NCBI RefSeq assembly: GCF_016864575.1
Contig: NZ_CP044127.1
Span: 496,001-560,000 of the forward strand
DNA: 64,000 nucleotides
Direction: 5' to 3'
From: Rhizobium sp. BG4
GTDB taxonomy: Bacteria > Pseudomonadota > Alphaproteobacteria > Rhizobiales > Rhizobiaceae
Part shown: in pieces, positions 42,252 through 51,608 of the stretch
How positions within the stretch are numbered: position 1 is the first letter of the stretch
Layout of the letters: every line of letters starts with the position of its first letter
Position numbers and translations under genes: made by a program
Notes under the pieces: model-generated
Told to the model about the DNA's origin: nothing
The model's database searches: none
What the model saw: the letters and a program-made list of their open reading frames with translations, nothing else

Positions 42252-45200
42252 TTATTCCGCCGCTATTCCGCTCACTGTTGCCTGCCGCTGGAAGTGGTCG
42301 AAATCATGTACCCGTACCGATGGACACACCTTTTTCGCAATATCGATTAGGTGTCTGTGATGCGTGAGGTAGATCACCTGGCCATGTTGCGCCATCCCGG
42401 CAAACAGCCTGAAGGCTTCTTCCGCCCGAAAGTCGTCGAACGTCTCCATGATGTCATCGGCGATGAACGGGACGCCGGGCCGCTCGGTCACGAATTCGTG
42501 GTATCCCGCCACTCGCAATGCCAGGTAAAGCTGAAACCGTGCTCCCCGCGACAGCGCGTCTGCCGATAGAGATCCGCCGCTCGCTGATAGAGCCATCAAC
42601 ACTTCCCCATCTTTGCCGGGCTGCGCGGCTACCCCGGAATAGGCGCCGCGGCTGATGGTCCGGAACGCTTCCGACGCTCTGGACATCATCCCGCTCCGAT
42701 GACGATCCCTGTAAAGCCTGAGCGCCTGTTCGGCAGCAACGATACCGATCCTCAGCTCGAGATATCTCTCTGCCCGCTCTTCAATGTCCAGCAGCGTGGT
42801 CCGACGCCGTTCCTCGATCTGAGCGGCCGCTGCGTCGCCTCCGACCGCGTCCAATGCCTTGCGGATGGTGGAGAGCTCGTGAAACGCATCTCGGCACGCC
42901 TGCTCGTGGTGTGCAAGAAGCGGCTTCATGCCCTCCAGCTCGACCTCAAGCGCATTCCTGTCGGCAAGCGAAAGTCGGTGTTCAACCTCGAGAATGTCCT
43001 GGACGCCGGTGATCTCCAGGAGTTCGCGCTCAAGGTCATCAATGGCCGCGCGGACTGCCTGCCGCTTCAAGCAAAGATCAATTTGCGCTTCCACCTCATC
43101 AATGGTGGTGCAGCCGAAGAATGCCGTCATCTCGTCAGTGCGAGCGGAAAGAACCTGTCGGGTCACCAACAGCTCTTTCTCCTGCTCCCGCGCCTGATCG
43201 AGTGCTTCTTCAAGCTTCTCGACCCGATCCCGGTCCCGCTCGGCGATTTTGATCTTTTCTCCGATTGCCCGCGTCATATCGCCGAGCGATCCCGACCGGT
43301 CCATACCGAGGCCCGAACACAGAGCAAAGACCGTCTGCTCGAAGATAATGGCGTCCTGCTCCATCTTCTGAACGCGGTCTACCAGGCTCTCTTTCATTTC
43401 GACCGCCGACGACAGCTTTTCAAGGATCGGTATGATCACATTGACGGCGTCGACATCCGGAACAGATTGTTGATCCTCGAGCCAGCAACCAGCGCATAGC
43501 TCCGCCCACCTAGCGTTCCACTCGGCATCGTCGCTTTGCGCTTCGGCCAGAAGCTTTGTCCGCTCGTTGCGGTCAGCATTGAGGCGTTCAAGCCGGTCGG
43601 CTTGATCCATCGCCGAATTGAACCGATCGAGCTCACGTTCGGCCAGCGCGATGAGTGAGACGGTATCGTCAACATCGACGGCCTTGATGCCGGCGGCTTT
43701 GAGCGCTGCTGTTATGCGCAGCTTCGCCGAGACAGATCGATCTCGGACATCCGCAATCTCCTGGTCGATCGAACCCAAGTCGTCGCGGGCCGCCAGAGCC
43801 GTTGTCCGGCGACGGAGCCATTCTTGAAGTTCGTTTGGGTCACGCACGAGGAGCTGGGCCGCCGCCACGCCCGAGAAACTGGTGAGCATCTCCGAAGTCA
43901 ACGCTGCCAGCGCAGAGCGCGCGTCTGAAAGGCGCTGGTCCGCGGACTGAAGCTCTGCGATGGCAACGGCGCGCGTGAGGCTGAGTTGCGCCAGCATTCC
44001 GCTATCGGCGAAATGCAGAAGACGCGCCGACACGGCCTGGTCGTCTGCCCTCATGGTGCGTTCGAAGTCGAGCGCGGTCTCGATCGTTAACGTCTGTCGA
44101 TGCAATAGCCATGCTTCATCGCGCGCAGCACGGCTGGCGATCGCCGACGTCTCGTCGATTTTTCCGGAACGTCCCCGAATATCCGCGATTTCGGCATCCA
44201 CACGGTCGAGTTCGGATTGCAATCTATCTCTGTCCGAGGCCGCGGACTTTTCAGAATCGCGGCAGTTTGCATATGTGGCTTTCCATTTTTCGACGGTGGT
44301 CGTCAACGGAACCGGGATCGCAGCCAGCTCAGCCGACGTGCCTCGCCACGGCACGAGCTGGGCCATGCTTTCCAGCACGCTGGCCTCAGCGGCTTGTCTG
44401 CGCCGCGTCAGAAGCCGAAGCGATGTTTCGTCGTCGAGCGTCTCGATCGCGTTGACAGTCGCGGCTAAAGCCTCGAACGCTCTGCGGCGTTCTGGCTGCC
44501 TGTATTCAACTAGGCGCTCGTAGGCTCCGCCCTCCTCTGCAAGAGCGCGATTGGTTCGGGCGAGCTCTTTGCTGGCGGCTTCCAACCGCGCATCAACGCC
44601 TGACCTCGCGTTGATGAGGCCCCTCAGTCTGCCGACTGTGGTCGCGTCAAGAATCAGGCGAGCCGGGTTCTTCTCTCCCGGCTGCCCAAGCTGGAGAAGC
44701 AGCGCGTCAACTGAAAGGTCTGCGATCCGCCCTTTCAATTTCGGAATGTCGACCACCGCCGTGACATAGCGTGGCTCCAGTGTCTTTAGGAGCTCCTCCC
44801 CCCTACCTGCGAAGGCCAGAACCTCCGATGGATCGGCAACTCTCTCGATCTCGCTCTCGATGGTGGCGATCGAATGCGCAACGGCGTCAATCTTAACCCG
44901 CAGTTCGATGCTTTCCTTGCGAATGGCCGAGAGTTCATTCTTCCATGAGCCTGGGGGCTCCGGTACGGCAATCGTCGCCCGCAGTTCTTCCCGGTAGAGT
45001 GACAGCCGCGCCATCGTTGGAAGAGCTCGCAGGATGCGGTTAATCTCGTTTGACCGCCGTTGAATCGCCGACTGTTGATCAACCGCCTTCTGGTATCGTT
45101 CCTCATGCGCCGCAAGTTCAATCCTCATCCGCGCGAAATCAGTTGCCAGCAGATCGAGTTCGTCACGCTTCACCTTAAGGTCCGCGAGACGCGACCTGAG

Positions 45201-45758
45201 CTCTCCGAGTTCCGTGTTGCGAGCCCGTAGCTTATAAAACCGATCGGCTTCGCCCCGGATTTCGCCGAGCCGTCGACTGAGATCTGAAAGACCCGCGCTT
45301 GCAGAAAAAAGCAGCTGCCCGAGATCGCCTTTGCTGGCCAGGATGCTCTCGCCGCCGCTCTTGAGGGTTTCTTCGTCGAGCGAGAACATCGTCGAGAACG
45401 CAGAGCGATCGATCCCACCGAGATCAGCCATGATCTCGGTTTCCGCAACAGTGCGCTCATCGCCGTCCAGCAGGCTATTTTGCAGGCGCTTGACCCGGAC
45501 GAACTCACGATCCCGTCCAGCGACAAGCAGGTTGCCGCCTAATCTCATTGCTGAATAAGGATGTAAAAATCCGTATTTGGTGCTGTGTCCGATCCCGAAG
45601 ACGAGATCGAGGATCGCATTGAAAGTGGTCGACTTGCCTGCCTCGTTAGGGCCGTAAACGACATGCAGGTCGGGCGATCCGACCGGACGTTGCCCAAAAT
45701 CAACAACAGCGTCCGTGAATTTGCCGTAGCGCGTCAGGTCGAGACGATTGATCCGCAC
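42252..45758 (-). CDS. YhaN/SbcC-like AAA ATPase with long coiled coil
   Basis: 1168 residues. The N-terminal ATPase half has RINRLDLTRYGKF and Walker A GPNEAGKST; the C-terminal half has SGGSLSADALSRGARFQLYLALR (signature-like) and Walker B PFIADDIMETFDD. Between them lie about 900 residues of heptad-rich coiled coil. This is the SMC/Rad50/SbcC plan, closest to YhaN. The GTG start lies one base after the nuclease stop, with GGGAG upstream. With its partner it should bind and process DNA ends or branched DNA, a repair role known for SbcCD and inferred here. YhaN lacks the CxxC zinc hook of Rad50, and no hook is seen here. Confidence 0.9.
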   Translation of the reverse strand: MRINRLDLTRYGKFTDAVVDFGQRPVGSPDLHVVYGPNEAGKSTTFNAILDLVFGIGHSTKYGFLHPYSAMRLGGNLLVAGRDREFVRVKRLQNSLLDGDERTVAETEIMADLGGIDRSAFSTMFSLDEETLKSGGESILASKGDLGQLLFSASAGLSDLSRRLGEIRGEADRFYKLRARNTELGELRSRLADLKVKRDELDLLATDFARMRIELAAHEERYQKAVDQQSAIQRRSNEINRILRALPTMARLSLYREELRATIAVPEPPGSWKNELSAIRKESIELRVKIDAVAHSIATIESEIERVADPSEVLAFAGRGEELLKTLEPRYVTAVVDIPKLKGRIADLSVDALLLQLGQPGEKNPARLILDATTVGRLRGLINARSGVDARLEAASKELARTNRALAEEGGAYERLVEYRQPERRRAFEALAATVNAIETLDDETSLRLLTRRRQAAEASVLESMAQLVPWRGTSAELAAIPVPLTTTVEKWKATYANCRDSEKSAASDRDRLQSELDRVDAEIADIRGRSGKIDETSAIASRAARDEAWLLHRQTLTIETALDFERTMRADDQAVSARLLHFADSGMLAQLSLTRAVAIAELQSADQRLSDARSALAALTSEMLTSFSGVAAAQLLVRDPNELQEWLRRRTTALAARDDLGSIDQEIADVRDRSVSAKLRITAALKAAGIKAVDVDDTVSLIALAERELDRFNSAMDQADRLERLNADRNERTKLLAEAQSDDAEWNARWAELCAGCWLEDQQSVPDVDAVNVIIPILEKLSSAVEMKESLVDRVQKMEQDAIIFEQTVFALCSGLGMDRSGSLGDMTRAIGEKIKIAERDRDRVEKLEEALDQAREQEKELLVTRQVLSARTDEMTAFFGCTTIDEVEAQIDLCLKRQAVRAAIDDLERELLEITGVQDILEVEHRLSLADRNALEVELEGMKPLLAHHEQACRDAFHELSTIRKALDAVGGDAAAAQIEERRRTTLLDIEERAERYLELRIGIVAAEQALRLYRDRHRSGMMSRASEAFRTISRGAYSGVAAQPGKDGEVLMALSASGGSLSADALSRGARFQLYLALRVAGYHEFVTERPGVPFIADDIMETFDDFRAEEAFRLFAGMAQHGQVIYLTHHRHLIDIAKKVCPSVRVHDFDHFQRQATVSGIAAE

Positions 45759-45759
45759 G

Positions 45760-47025
45760 TCACTCTCCCTCGGCCCCCTGGAGAAGCGCGAGCACATGCG
45801 CTGTCCCCTCTTTTGCAAACTTCGCCATCAAACCGTCATACGCCGCCTGATCTTTTCCGATGATGTCCCTGAGCTCCGCCGGCAACTGGCCGCGCAATTC
45901 GTCGGCAATCGCCTTGACCTCCGAATTGAAATCGATCGAGCCATGGATCTCTCGCGCAATGATAGTCGCAAGCTCGCCCAGCGCTCCCGGATTCCCGCCG
46001 TTTTGCCGCGGCCGCGACGACGAGACTTTCACTTTTTCGATCCAGATATTTCCGATCAACGACCCATGTGTTTCGAACTCCGTCCTCAGAAGATCGATGT
46101 CCCTGCGAGCGCGCCAAGCAAGCTCACTCGTCCCTATCACCTCCACCCGTGCCACGATCTGGCCTTTCGGTATCGCCGAGGCCAGTTCGCCAAGCTGAAG
46201 TTTGCACAGTGCCACCAAGTCGTCCCAGTCAGCGGCCATTGAGACGTCGATTTGGAGCCGCTCGAATTGGGCGACGGCAGTTCTTCGTTCTTCGACGAGG
46301 ATCGAGCGGTCATCACGCACGGTCACCAGTGACACCGTCTTCGATCCGTCCTCATTGATGTCACGCCCCTGCGGTATTCCGGGCATCACGACAGCGCAGC
46401 TTTGGTCTTGCAGAGCGGATCGTTTGTGAATGTGGCCGAGCGCCCAGTACTGAAACCCTGCCTGTCTGAGCTCGGCAACACTGCAGGGCGCGTAAAGATC
46501 GTGTCCTGCTGAGCCACCAAGGCTGGTATGCATGATCCCGATATTGACCGCGCCGGGCAGTGGGGCGGCGAAGTGTCGGAGGAGAGATTCTGGCGCATGC
46601 GGCTTAGCAAAACTCATTCCGTGGATCGCAACGTCGAAATCCCCGGCGGACCGCTCGATGGTGACCAGTTCAGCGACCTCACCGAACACCTTGACCGTGT
46701 CCGGCATCACAAGCTGTGCGGTGATCTTTGAGAGGGCATCGTGGTTGCCGCGGATGATGTAGGTCCGAATACCGCCCTGATGCAAGCGCCCGAGTTGTTC
46801 GGCAAGGAACCGCGCCGTTTTCATCGACGTCTGCTCACCGTCGTAGAGGTCGCCAGCGATGATCAGAGCGTCGACCTGCTCTTCGAGGCACAGCTCGATC
46901 GTCTGGATGAACGATTGCCTGGTAGCAAGCCCGATGAGATCTGCCAGCTCGCCGTTGAGAAGCGCAAGGGACTTCAGCGGCGAGTCGAGATGGATGTCGG
47001 CGGTGTGGACGAATCGGAATGCCAT
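45760..47025 (-). CDS. YhaO/SbcD-like DNA repair exonuclease
   Basis: 421 residues. All metallophosphatase motifs are present in order: HTADIHLDSP, IIAGDLYDG, IIRGNHDAL, GIMHTSL and WALGHIHKR. These ligate two manganese ions in Mre11/SbcD nucleases. The C-terminal 180 residues form the capping and ATPase-contact region. It precedes the YhaN-like gene with one base between, the standard pairing. Function as a nuclease-ATPase complex is family knowledge; a defence role is possible but not shown. Confidence 0.93.
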   Translation of the reverse strand: MAFRFVHTADIHLDSPLKSLALLNGELADLIGLATRQSFIQTIELCLEEQVDALIIAGDLYDGEQTSMKTARFLAEQLGRLHQGGIRTYIIRGNHDALSKITAQLVMPDTVKVFGEVAELVTIERSAGDFDVAIHGMSFAKPHAPESLLRHFAAPLPGAVNIGIMHTSLGGSAGHDLYAPCSVAELRQAGFQYWALGHIHKRSALQDQSCAVVMPGIPQGRDINEDGSKTVSLVTVRDDRSILVEERRTAVAQFERLQIDVSMAADWDDLVALCKLQLGELASAIPKGQIVARVEVIGTSELAWRARRDIDLLRTEFETHGSLIGNIWIEKVKVSSSRPRQNGGNPGALGELATIIAREIHGSIDFNSEVKAIADELRGQLPAELRDIIGKDQAAYDGLMAKFAKEGTAHVLALLQGAEGE

Positions 47026-47274
47026 GGTCTGCCCTTGTCCGTGTCAGCCTCGTTAGCCTTTCTGGGTTCAAAATGCCAGTTCGAATTCCTGTTTTGTTCT
47101 GCTATCCCCAACTTTCCGCAAGGTCAAATCCTCACCCGCGGCTGCGCGTTTTGCCGGCTTCTTCGATGGGCCCCAATTCTTCTGGGCGCGCCACCAGGAG
47201 GATTGCGATCGCTAAATCTCGGCTTTAAAACGCACGTTAGGCCACGCGGAAGCTGCAGAATGCGAGAGGAAGGC

Positions 47275-47499
47275 ATGACCACCGATATAGGGATGAGGAT
47301 GCAAAGGCTTATCGCCAGCTTGACGGACAAGCATTTCACCTATCCGCCGCATAACATCGGTTTGAAAACCGCGCTGGCAGCCAAGCAGGCGGGGTATATC
47401 GAAATCCAGACCGGTTTTAAAACATCGCTGAAATGCAGTTTGACCTCGAAGGGCGTCACGGCTCAGAGGCAGATCAAGCGTCACCCGACAGCCGTTTGA
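47275..47499 (+). CDS. Small hypothetical protein, paralogue of the 39.5 kb gene
   Basis: 74 residues from MTTDIGMRMQ with AGGAAGG directly upstream. Shares the PPHNIGLKTALAAKQAG core and basic C-terminal part with the protein at 39518. Divergent from the YhaO/YhaN operon. The much longer frame from 46741 would overlap yhaO in antisense and is rejected. Possibly a small DNA-binding protein. Confidence 0.65.
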   Translation: MTTDIGMRMQRLIASLTDKHFTYPPHNIGLKTALAAKQAGYIEIQTGFKTSLKCSLTSKGVTAQRQIKRHPTAV

Positions 47500-47997
47500 A
47501 GTCGGCTTCTCCATCGCGTCGTACGCCCTTTCCCGGCCGACCGGAGCGACAAGTCCAGTTCCGATGGCTATCGTTGCGCGCGCTGGATCACGTACTTTCT
47601 CATCAGCACGTCTCGGCGACGGTGCTTTATCGCGGTGAAGCGGAAGAGGCGAGCGGGCTCTCGCTCTTCAGCAAAGACCACGACGAAGCCAGCATTCGGC
47701 CCTATCAGTATTGACGGCGGTGATCATCAACGCTTGTCCATGAGGCCAGCCGCTTCAACGCGACGCTGAAGAGCATGCGTTCAACTCCGGTGCGAAGCCC
47801 AACCCCCGTAGTTGATGTGGCTTCTTCGTTGTGTAGGTAAAGCGGGTATTTGCCGAGGACACGCGGATGCCGGTGTTCGCAGGTTTTTGCACGTCTGTTC
47901 CGGCCGGCGCGCAACTCACACGGCCTGCCGCATGCAGGTAGGTGTAGCCTCGAACGAACCGATCTATACCCAAACCGGATCGCTGGAACGTTGGATC
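47500..47997. other. Intergenic stretch with doubtful frames
   Basis: About 500 bp. The frame ending at 47714 (LRALDHVLSHQHVSATVLYRG and on) looks partly protein-like but has no start of its own. Minus-strand frames 47705-48001 and 47755-47973 have no motif. Confidence 0.4.
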
Positions 47998-48342
47998 TCA
48001 CAGCCTTGCAATCTTAGCCAAGGTGTAAACGTGAGCCTCAACCTGTTCGCCATCGATGGTGACGGAGACCGGCGCCCTACGATAACCCTCGCCTTCGAAC
48101 GAATCCAGCCGCTGCCAGTGATGTGGAAGATCGGAGGATTCGAAGACCGACACCGGGATCGCGTAGGCCTGGTCATCGAGCACAAGACCGGGAAAGCCCA
48201 AGTCCGAGCCCCAGCCAGCGTCCACGAGGCGCCCGAAAATCTTGCCAGACCGCCAGAAGCCTGCAAGTCCGTCAAGTTGGTTATTGTTGAGCTTTCCAGG
48301 TGCAAGGCTGCCATAGGTCGCGAGGCGATGTTCAACTGTCAT
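47998..48342 (-). CDS. Gamma-glutamylcyclotransferase-like protein
   Basis: 114 residues. The start TYGSLAPGKLNN is the family's YGSL substrate-binding loop, and DSFEGEGYRRAPVSV carries the likely catalytic Glu and the Y-x-R motif near the end of the barrel. Family members (GGCT/AIG2-like) open gamma-glutamyl peptides to 5-oxoproline; the natural substrate varies. The ribosome site is weak. Confidence 0.85.
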   Translation of the reverse strand: MTVEHRLATYGSLAPGKLNNNQLDGLAGFWRSGKIFGRLVDAGWGSDLGFPGLVLDDQAYAIPVSVFESSDLPHHWQRLDSFEGEGYRRAPVSVTIDGEQVEAHVYTLAKIARL

Positions 48343-48433
48343 TGTTACTGTGCCGTATTTTAAAACCAGACGTTCTGATAACGCCTAAGTGGAAAGGAAT
48401 TGCGAATGATCGCCAAGTCGCTTGAAAGGCCGG

Positions 48434-48823
48434 CTACTTCTTCGGCCTTTGGGAAACGCTTGTGGCTGTGGCAGACACCGCCTCGCTTGCTGGCCAGGCT
48501 TGGAAACCTTCGTCGACCTCTCCCTTTAGGGTCTCGTGATCTTGCCCGTGACGCACGCTCGATGGTGTTTGCAACCCCAAGCCGCCCTCGTCGAAGTTGC
48601 CGTCGCTGAGGGCGTCATTTCGATTGACGCCAGGATCTTCACCCTCGCCTCCCGACGACACGAGCTCAACCATGATTGCTTTCGCGTGCTCCACCGCATT
48701 TTGTGCATCAATGTTGTTATCGGAGTTATCCATAGCAATGGATACAAGCTCGCCACCCTGTCCCACAAACTCGACGGTCAGCATCCTCCCCTCCGGCGTG
48801 ATCCGGGTGTCTCGCACTTGCAT
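48434..48823 (-). CDS. Two-part hypothetical protein: TVEF domain plus acidic SFPASDP-like tail
   Basis: 129 residues. The N-terminal half (LTVEFVGQGGELVSIAM, KAIMVEL) is paralogous to the whole protein at 37002. The C-terminal half (DALSDGNFDEGGLGL, DEGFQAWPASEAVSA) matches the tail of the dehydrogenase at 37401. So one protein here combines pieces that are separate neighbours there. GGAGG lies 6 nt before the ATG. A GGAAC-N16-AGTT site precedes it. Confidence 0.7.
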   Translation of the reverse strand: MQVRDTRITPEGRMLTVEFVGQGGELVSIAMDNSDNNIDAQNAVEHAKAIMVELVSSGGEGEDPGVNRNDALSDGNFDEGGLGLQTPSSVRHGQDHETLKGEVDEGFQAWPASEAVSATATSVSQRPKK

Positions 48824-48852
48824 TGCAGCCTCCAAAGTCATTTCCTGCGAAT

Positions 48853-48877
48853 AACTCGGGTTACGCGTTGCAGTTCC
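48853..48877 (-). promoter_or_regulatory. Putative sigma EcfG promoter for the 48.4 kb gene
   Basis: On the minus strand GGAAC, 16 nt, AGTT, 30 nt from the start codon. -35 exact, GTT present. Confidence 0.55.
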
Positions 48878-49971
48878 ACGAAGCCGACGTCGGCATCATC
48901 GGTGCAGCATCGGCCGAATAGTGGCGACAGGTTTCCCATTGCAGAATGCGCAGGCCATTGTCGAACGGGAAGCCTGTCTCTTCAGGGCGGAGGCATTGGC
49001 TAAAACTTTCTGGGCTGCCGAGACGTAGTTCGATCGTGATCGAAAGGTTATGGCCGCCGCACCCCCTCCCGCAGTCTCCTGTCGGGACGCGGCGGCCGCA
49101 CTACGTCGCCGTCTGCGAGGTTCGATTGGCTGGCGTACCGGCGCTACTCTCCTCACTCGCCGGCACGAGCCAGAACACAGCGCAGGTGACCCTCCAGGAG
49201 TTCGCAACGCACGACAGAATGCTGCCACCGTCCGCTACTCTCCCGGACTGTTTTTCACACGATCGGTATTTTGCTGAGGAATCGCAACGACGATAGTAGC
49301 GCACAGCATTTTCTCTGGCTCCGGCCTATCCTCTCGGTCAACGCGGTCCAGGAATTTCTCTATCGGTATTCAAGCGAATGTCTTGCGCCTCAAGATAAAG
49401 CAGCTGGGCGGCGTCGGCGAAAGCAGCATTGCGTTCAGCGTTCTCAGTGAAAATCCCGCTATCCGGCGCGACGAGAACAAATTCGCCACCATCGTCTCCA
49501 TCAGCCCACGCCGTTCAAAGCCTAGGCTCTCGACGGAGGGAGAAGCGAACGCTTATGTAAAGCGAAGGGCACCGGCGCCCGGCACTCGACCCTGCCTCAG
49601 TTCGCAGTGTTTCGCACAACGTTCGACATTGCTGTCGTTTCCGTGCATGCTGGTCCTCAGGCGTCAAAGCATCAGACACTTTCCCGCCTAGAGGTCATTG
49701 CTTCTCCCATCACTCTCTGGCAATGACCTCGCCGAAATCCAGGTCCGGCGGCTCGTCACTGCTCCGCCGCACAGAGATCGCCTCACAAGTCCAAGGCCTA
49801 ACCCGCCGCATGAGTGAGGCGATCTCACGCGCCGGGCGTCTTGAATCGGCACGTGATCTTCGAAGGATTTTCTACGGTGATTCTTGCGTGGCCGCTTTGC
49901 CACGGTTTGGGCCGGTTGATGTTGGATCCAGGGGCCATTCGAGAACCCTCCCCTGAACGGTGCGGACGACC
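48878..49971. other. Long stretch of broken or doubtful coding DNA
   Basis: About 1.1 kb. Near 48910-49030 (minus) the run SAAQKVLANASALKRQASR resembles the C-terminal end of a methyl-accepting chemotaxis protein. At 49338-49514 (minus) a 58-codon startless frame (GGEFVLVAPDSGIFTENAE, ADAAQLLYLEAQDIR) looks like real protein. A plus frame from 49723 (QVQGLTRRMSEAISRAGRLE) is also partly protein-like. None can be called intact. Confidence 0.4.
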
Positions 49972-50157
49972 TCAGCCGAAAGGCTTCGTTGCCTCGCGCG
50001 CCGCTTTGAGTCGCTCGGTCTTACGGCGACGGGCCTCTGCTTCGGCCTCTATCGCCGCAATGGCAACGCGATGCGTCTCTTCTTCGCGCGATCGCCGCTC
50101 GGCCCTTGTTATCGCATTTCGGTGACGGATTTTGGGTGGATCGTCTTGCTCACTCAT
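49972..50157 (-). CDS. Small charged helical protein
   Basis: 61 residues from MSEQDDPPKIRHR; the rest is Arg/Glu/Ala-rich helix (REEETHRVAIAAIEAEAEARRRK). Composition resembles the DUF6481-like gene at 21141. No good ribosome site, so the start is uncertain. Confidence 0.5.
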   Translation of the reverse strand: MSEQDDPPKIRHRNAITRAERRSREEETHRVAIAAIEAEAEARRRKTERLKAAREATKPFG

Positions 50158-50415
50158 GCGCGCATAACTGCGTCGGATCGAGGACAAGGCAACAGTCTCG
50201 TCCGATAGCGTACAAGACCCGGTTCCAGACATCGCTCAGCCAGCAATTCCAGTCACCAGCTCCATTGATGCCAGAATGCACTGAACAACAGCGAGGCCGC
50301 CGGAGCTTCCAACATCGGATTCGTCTTGGGTCGTTGAAACCCGCGCTCGGCGGGCTATGCGAGCATTGACTAATGCTGTGTGCAGCGACATGGAGCAGAC
50401 CCACAATTCGCGAAG
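50158..50415. other. Intergenic stretch
   Basis: About 260 bp between divergent small genes; no gene, repeat or strong promoter seen. Confidence 0.4.
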
Positions 50416-50790
50416 ATGGACATGACCACTTACCGCTCTACAGGCCGGCACATCCCACACTCAGACGATGGCGCCTCTGATGTCGATGTCTTCGCAGAGA
50501 TCACGTGCCTCCTCGAAGCCTTGACGGGCTTCTTGGAGCACCACGTCGTCAAGACGTTGAAAGGTCCCGAACCGGCGCTCGTTGTTTGCCGCCGGGCAGA
50601 TGGCGAACCGGTTCCGCATGCTTGGCTGAAGCAAGAACCAGGCACCGGGCGTCTCTACAGAGACTTCGCGGTGCGAAGTGGCTCCACCAGGACCGTAGGA
50701 TCAGCACGACAGGTCTTTCGCGACCCTTATGATGCAGCCCATCACCTGACGTCCCTCATGCAAATTCCATCGCCTCGCATGAGTACTTAG
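50416..50790 (+). CDS. Hypothetical protein
   Basis: 124 residues. VDVFAEITCLLEALTGFLEHHVVK suggests an N-terminal helical part; the rest is mixed with a VVCRRADGEPVPHAWLK run. Soluble, no family recognised. An ATG two codons later is equally possible. Confidence 0.55.
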   Translation: MDMTTYRSTGRHIPHSDDGASDVDVFAEITCLLEALTGFLEHHVVKTLKGPEPALVVCRRADGEPVPHAWLKQEPGTGRLYRDFAVRSGSTRTVGSARQVFRDPYDAAHHLTSLMQIPSPRMST

Positions 50791-50999
50791 CGATGGAAGG
50801 CGCATAGCTGCTATGCGCCAGCTTATCTTTCTCCACCTGAGGCGAGCCTATAATGAGCAGGCCCTTCGAGACGCCTGCTGCATCGCGCGGCTTTCGCGTT
50901 TTCGAGCAACACGTGTGGGCGCTCCCCGTCTTCGGGTTGAGCGCCCTACTTGTATTTCATCAGCACCGACGCGGTTCGTCAGGCACCCGTCCAAACAAA

Positions 51000-51592
51000 T
51001 CAGCCGATAATCCTGTTCGCCCAGCAGGTCCGACGTCCTTCATGATAAGGTCCGCAATTAGGTAGCAAATGCCATCCCTCGCCTGACTTGAGCCGCTTGA
51101 TGCCGTTGCACGGATCGACCTTCGCCTCGCCCACCTCGATGGCCCACGCATAGAGAGCGCTGATCGCCGTGACGATGTTGTTGGCAGCCTCCGGACTGTC
51201 GATCCGCGTGTCTCGAATAGCAGTCACATGCTTTCTCTCGAGGAGTTCGAAAGGCTTGTCGCCATGCTTGATGCAAATGGCGCCGGCGACTCATCGGCTC
51301 GCTTGAAATACTGCTGGCAGAGCCAACGGAACGACCGCGCGACAACGGGCTTGGCCGAGTCCGCGATGACTGAAGCGTCGCTATAGGGGATGCCCTTTTC
51401 GGCGCATGCATATTCGCGCAGAAACGCGGCCGTGCCCTGCTTCTCGCGAAGCTGGACCTTCTTCCTTCCTTTGACACCGAAATAGAAGCGTACTTCGACT
51501 AGGCCGTCCTGGCGGCTCCTCGTTGCCAAGTGCGGAAGTTCAATGTAAGACTTTATGTCAGATATCAGCCTTTCTGTCAGCACTAGATCCAA
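51000..51592 (-). pseudogene. Broken tyrosine recombinase (integrase)
   Basis: Two frames make one protein. The first (51592 to about 51290) has the N-terminal arm-binding part (FYFGVKGRKKVQLREKQGT) and RSFRWLCQQYFKRADE; a frameshift near 51280-51295 moves into KHGDKPFELLERKHV, IRDTRIDSPEAANNIVTAIS and ALYAWAIEVGEAKVDPCNGI, the core-binding domain. The sequence ends there, so the catalytic domain with Arg-His-Arg-Tyr is missing. A dead phage or island integrase; it marks the left side of a mobile region. Confidence 0.75.
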
Positions 51593-51608
51593 CGTTGGAC
51601 TTTATGTC
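51549..51608. repeat. Direct repeats and palindrome at the XRE gene start
   Basis: GACTTTATGTC occurs at 51549-51559 and 51598-51608. The perfect 12-bp palindrome TCCAACGTTGGA lies at 51588-51599, ending 4 nt before the XRE ATG. The position fits an autoregulatory operator. Confidence 0.5.

Noticed and set aside
42699..43499. 266-codon plus-strand frame
   Set aside because: Antisense to the YhaN-like coiled coil; no ribosome site or domain.
46741..47274. N-terminal part of a 252-codon frame ending at 47499
   Set aside because: Antisense to the nuclease gene; only the last 74 codons have a ribosome site and a paralogue.
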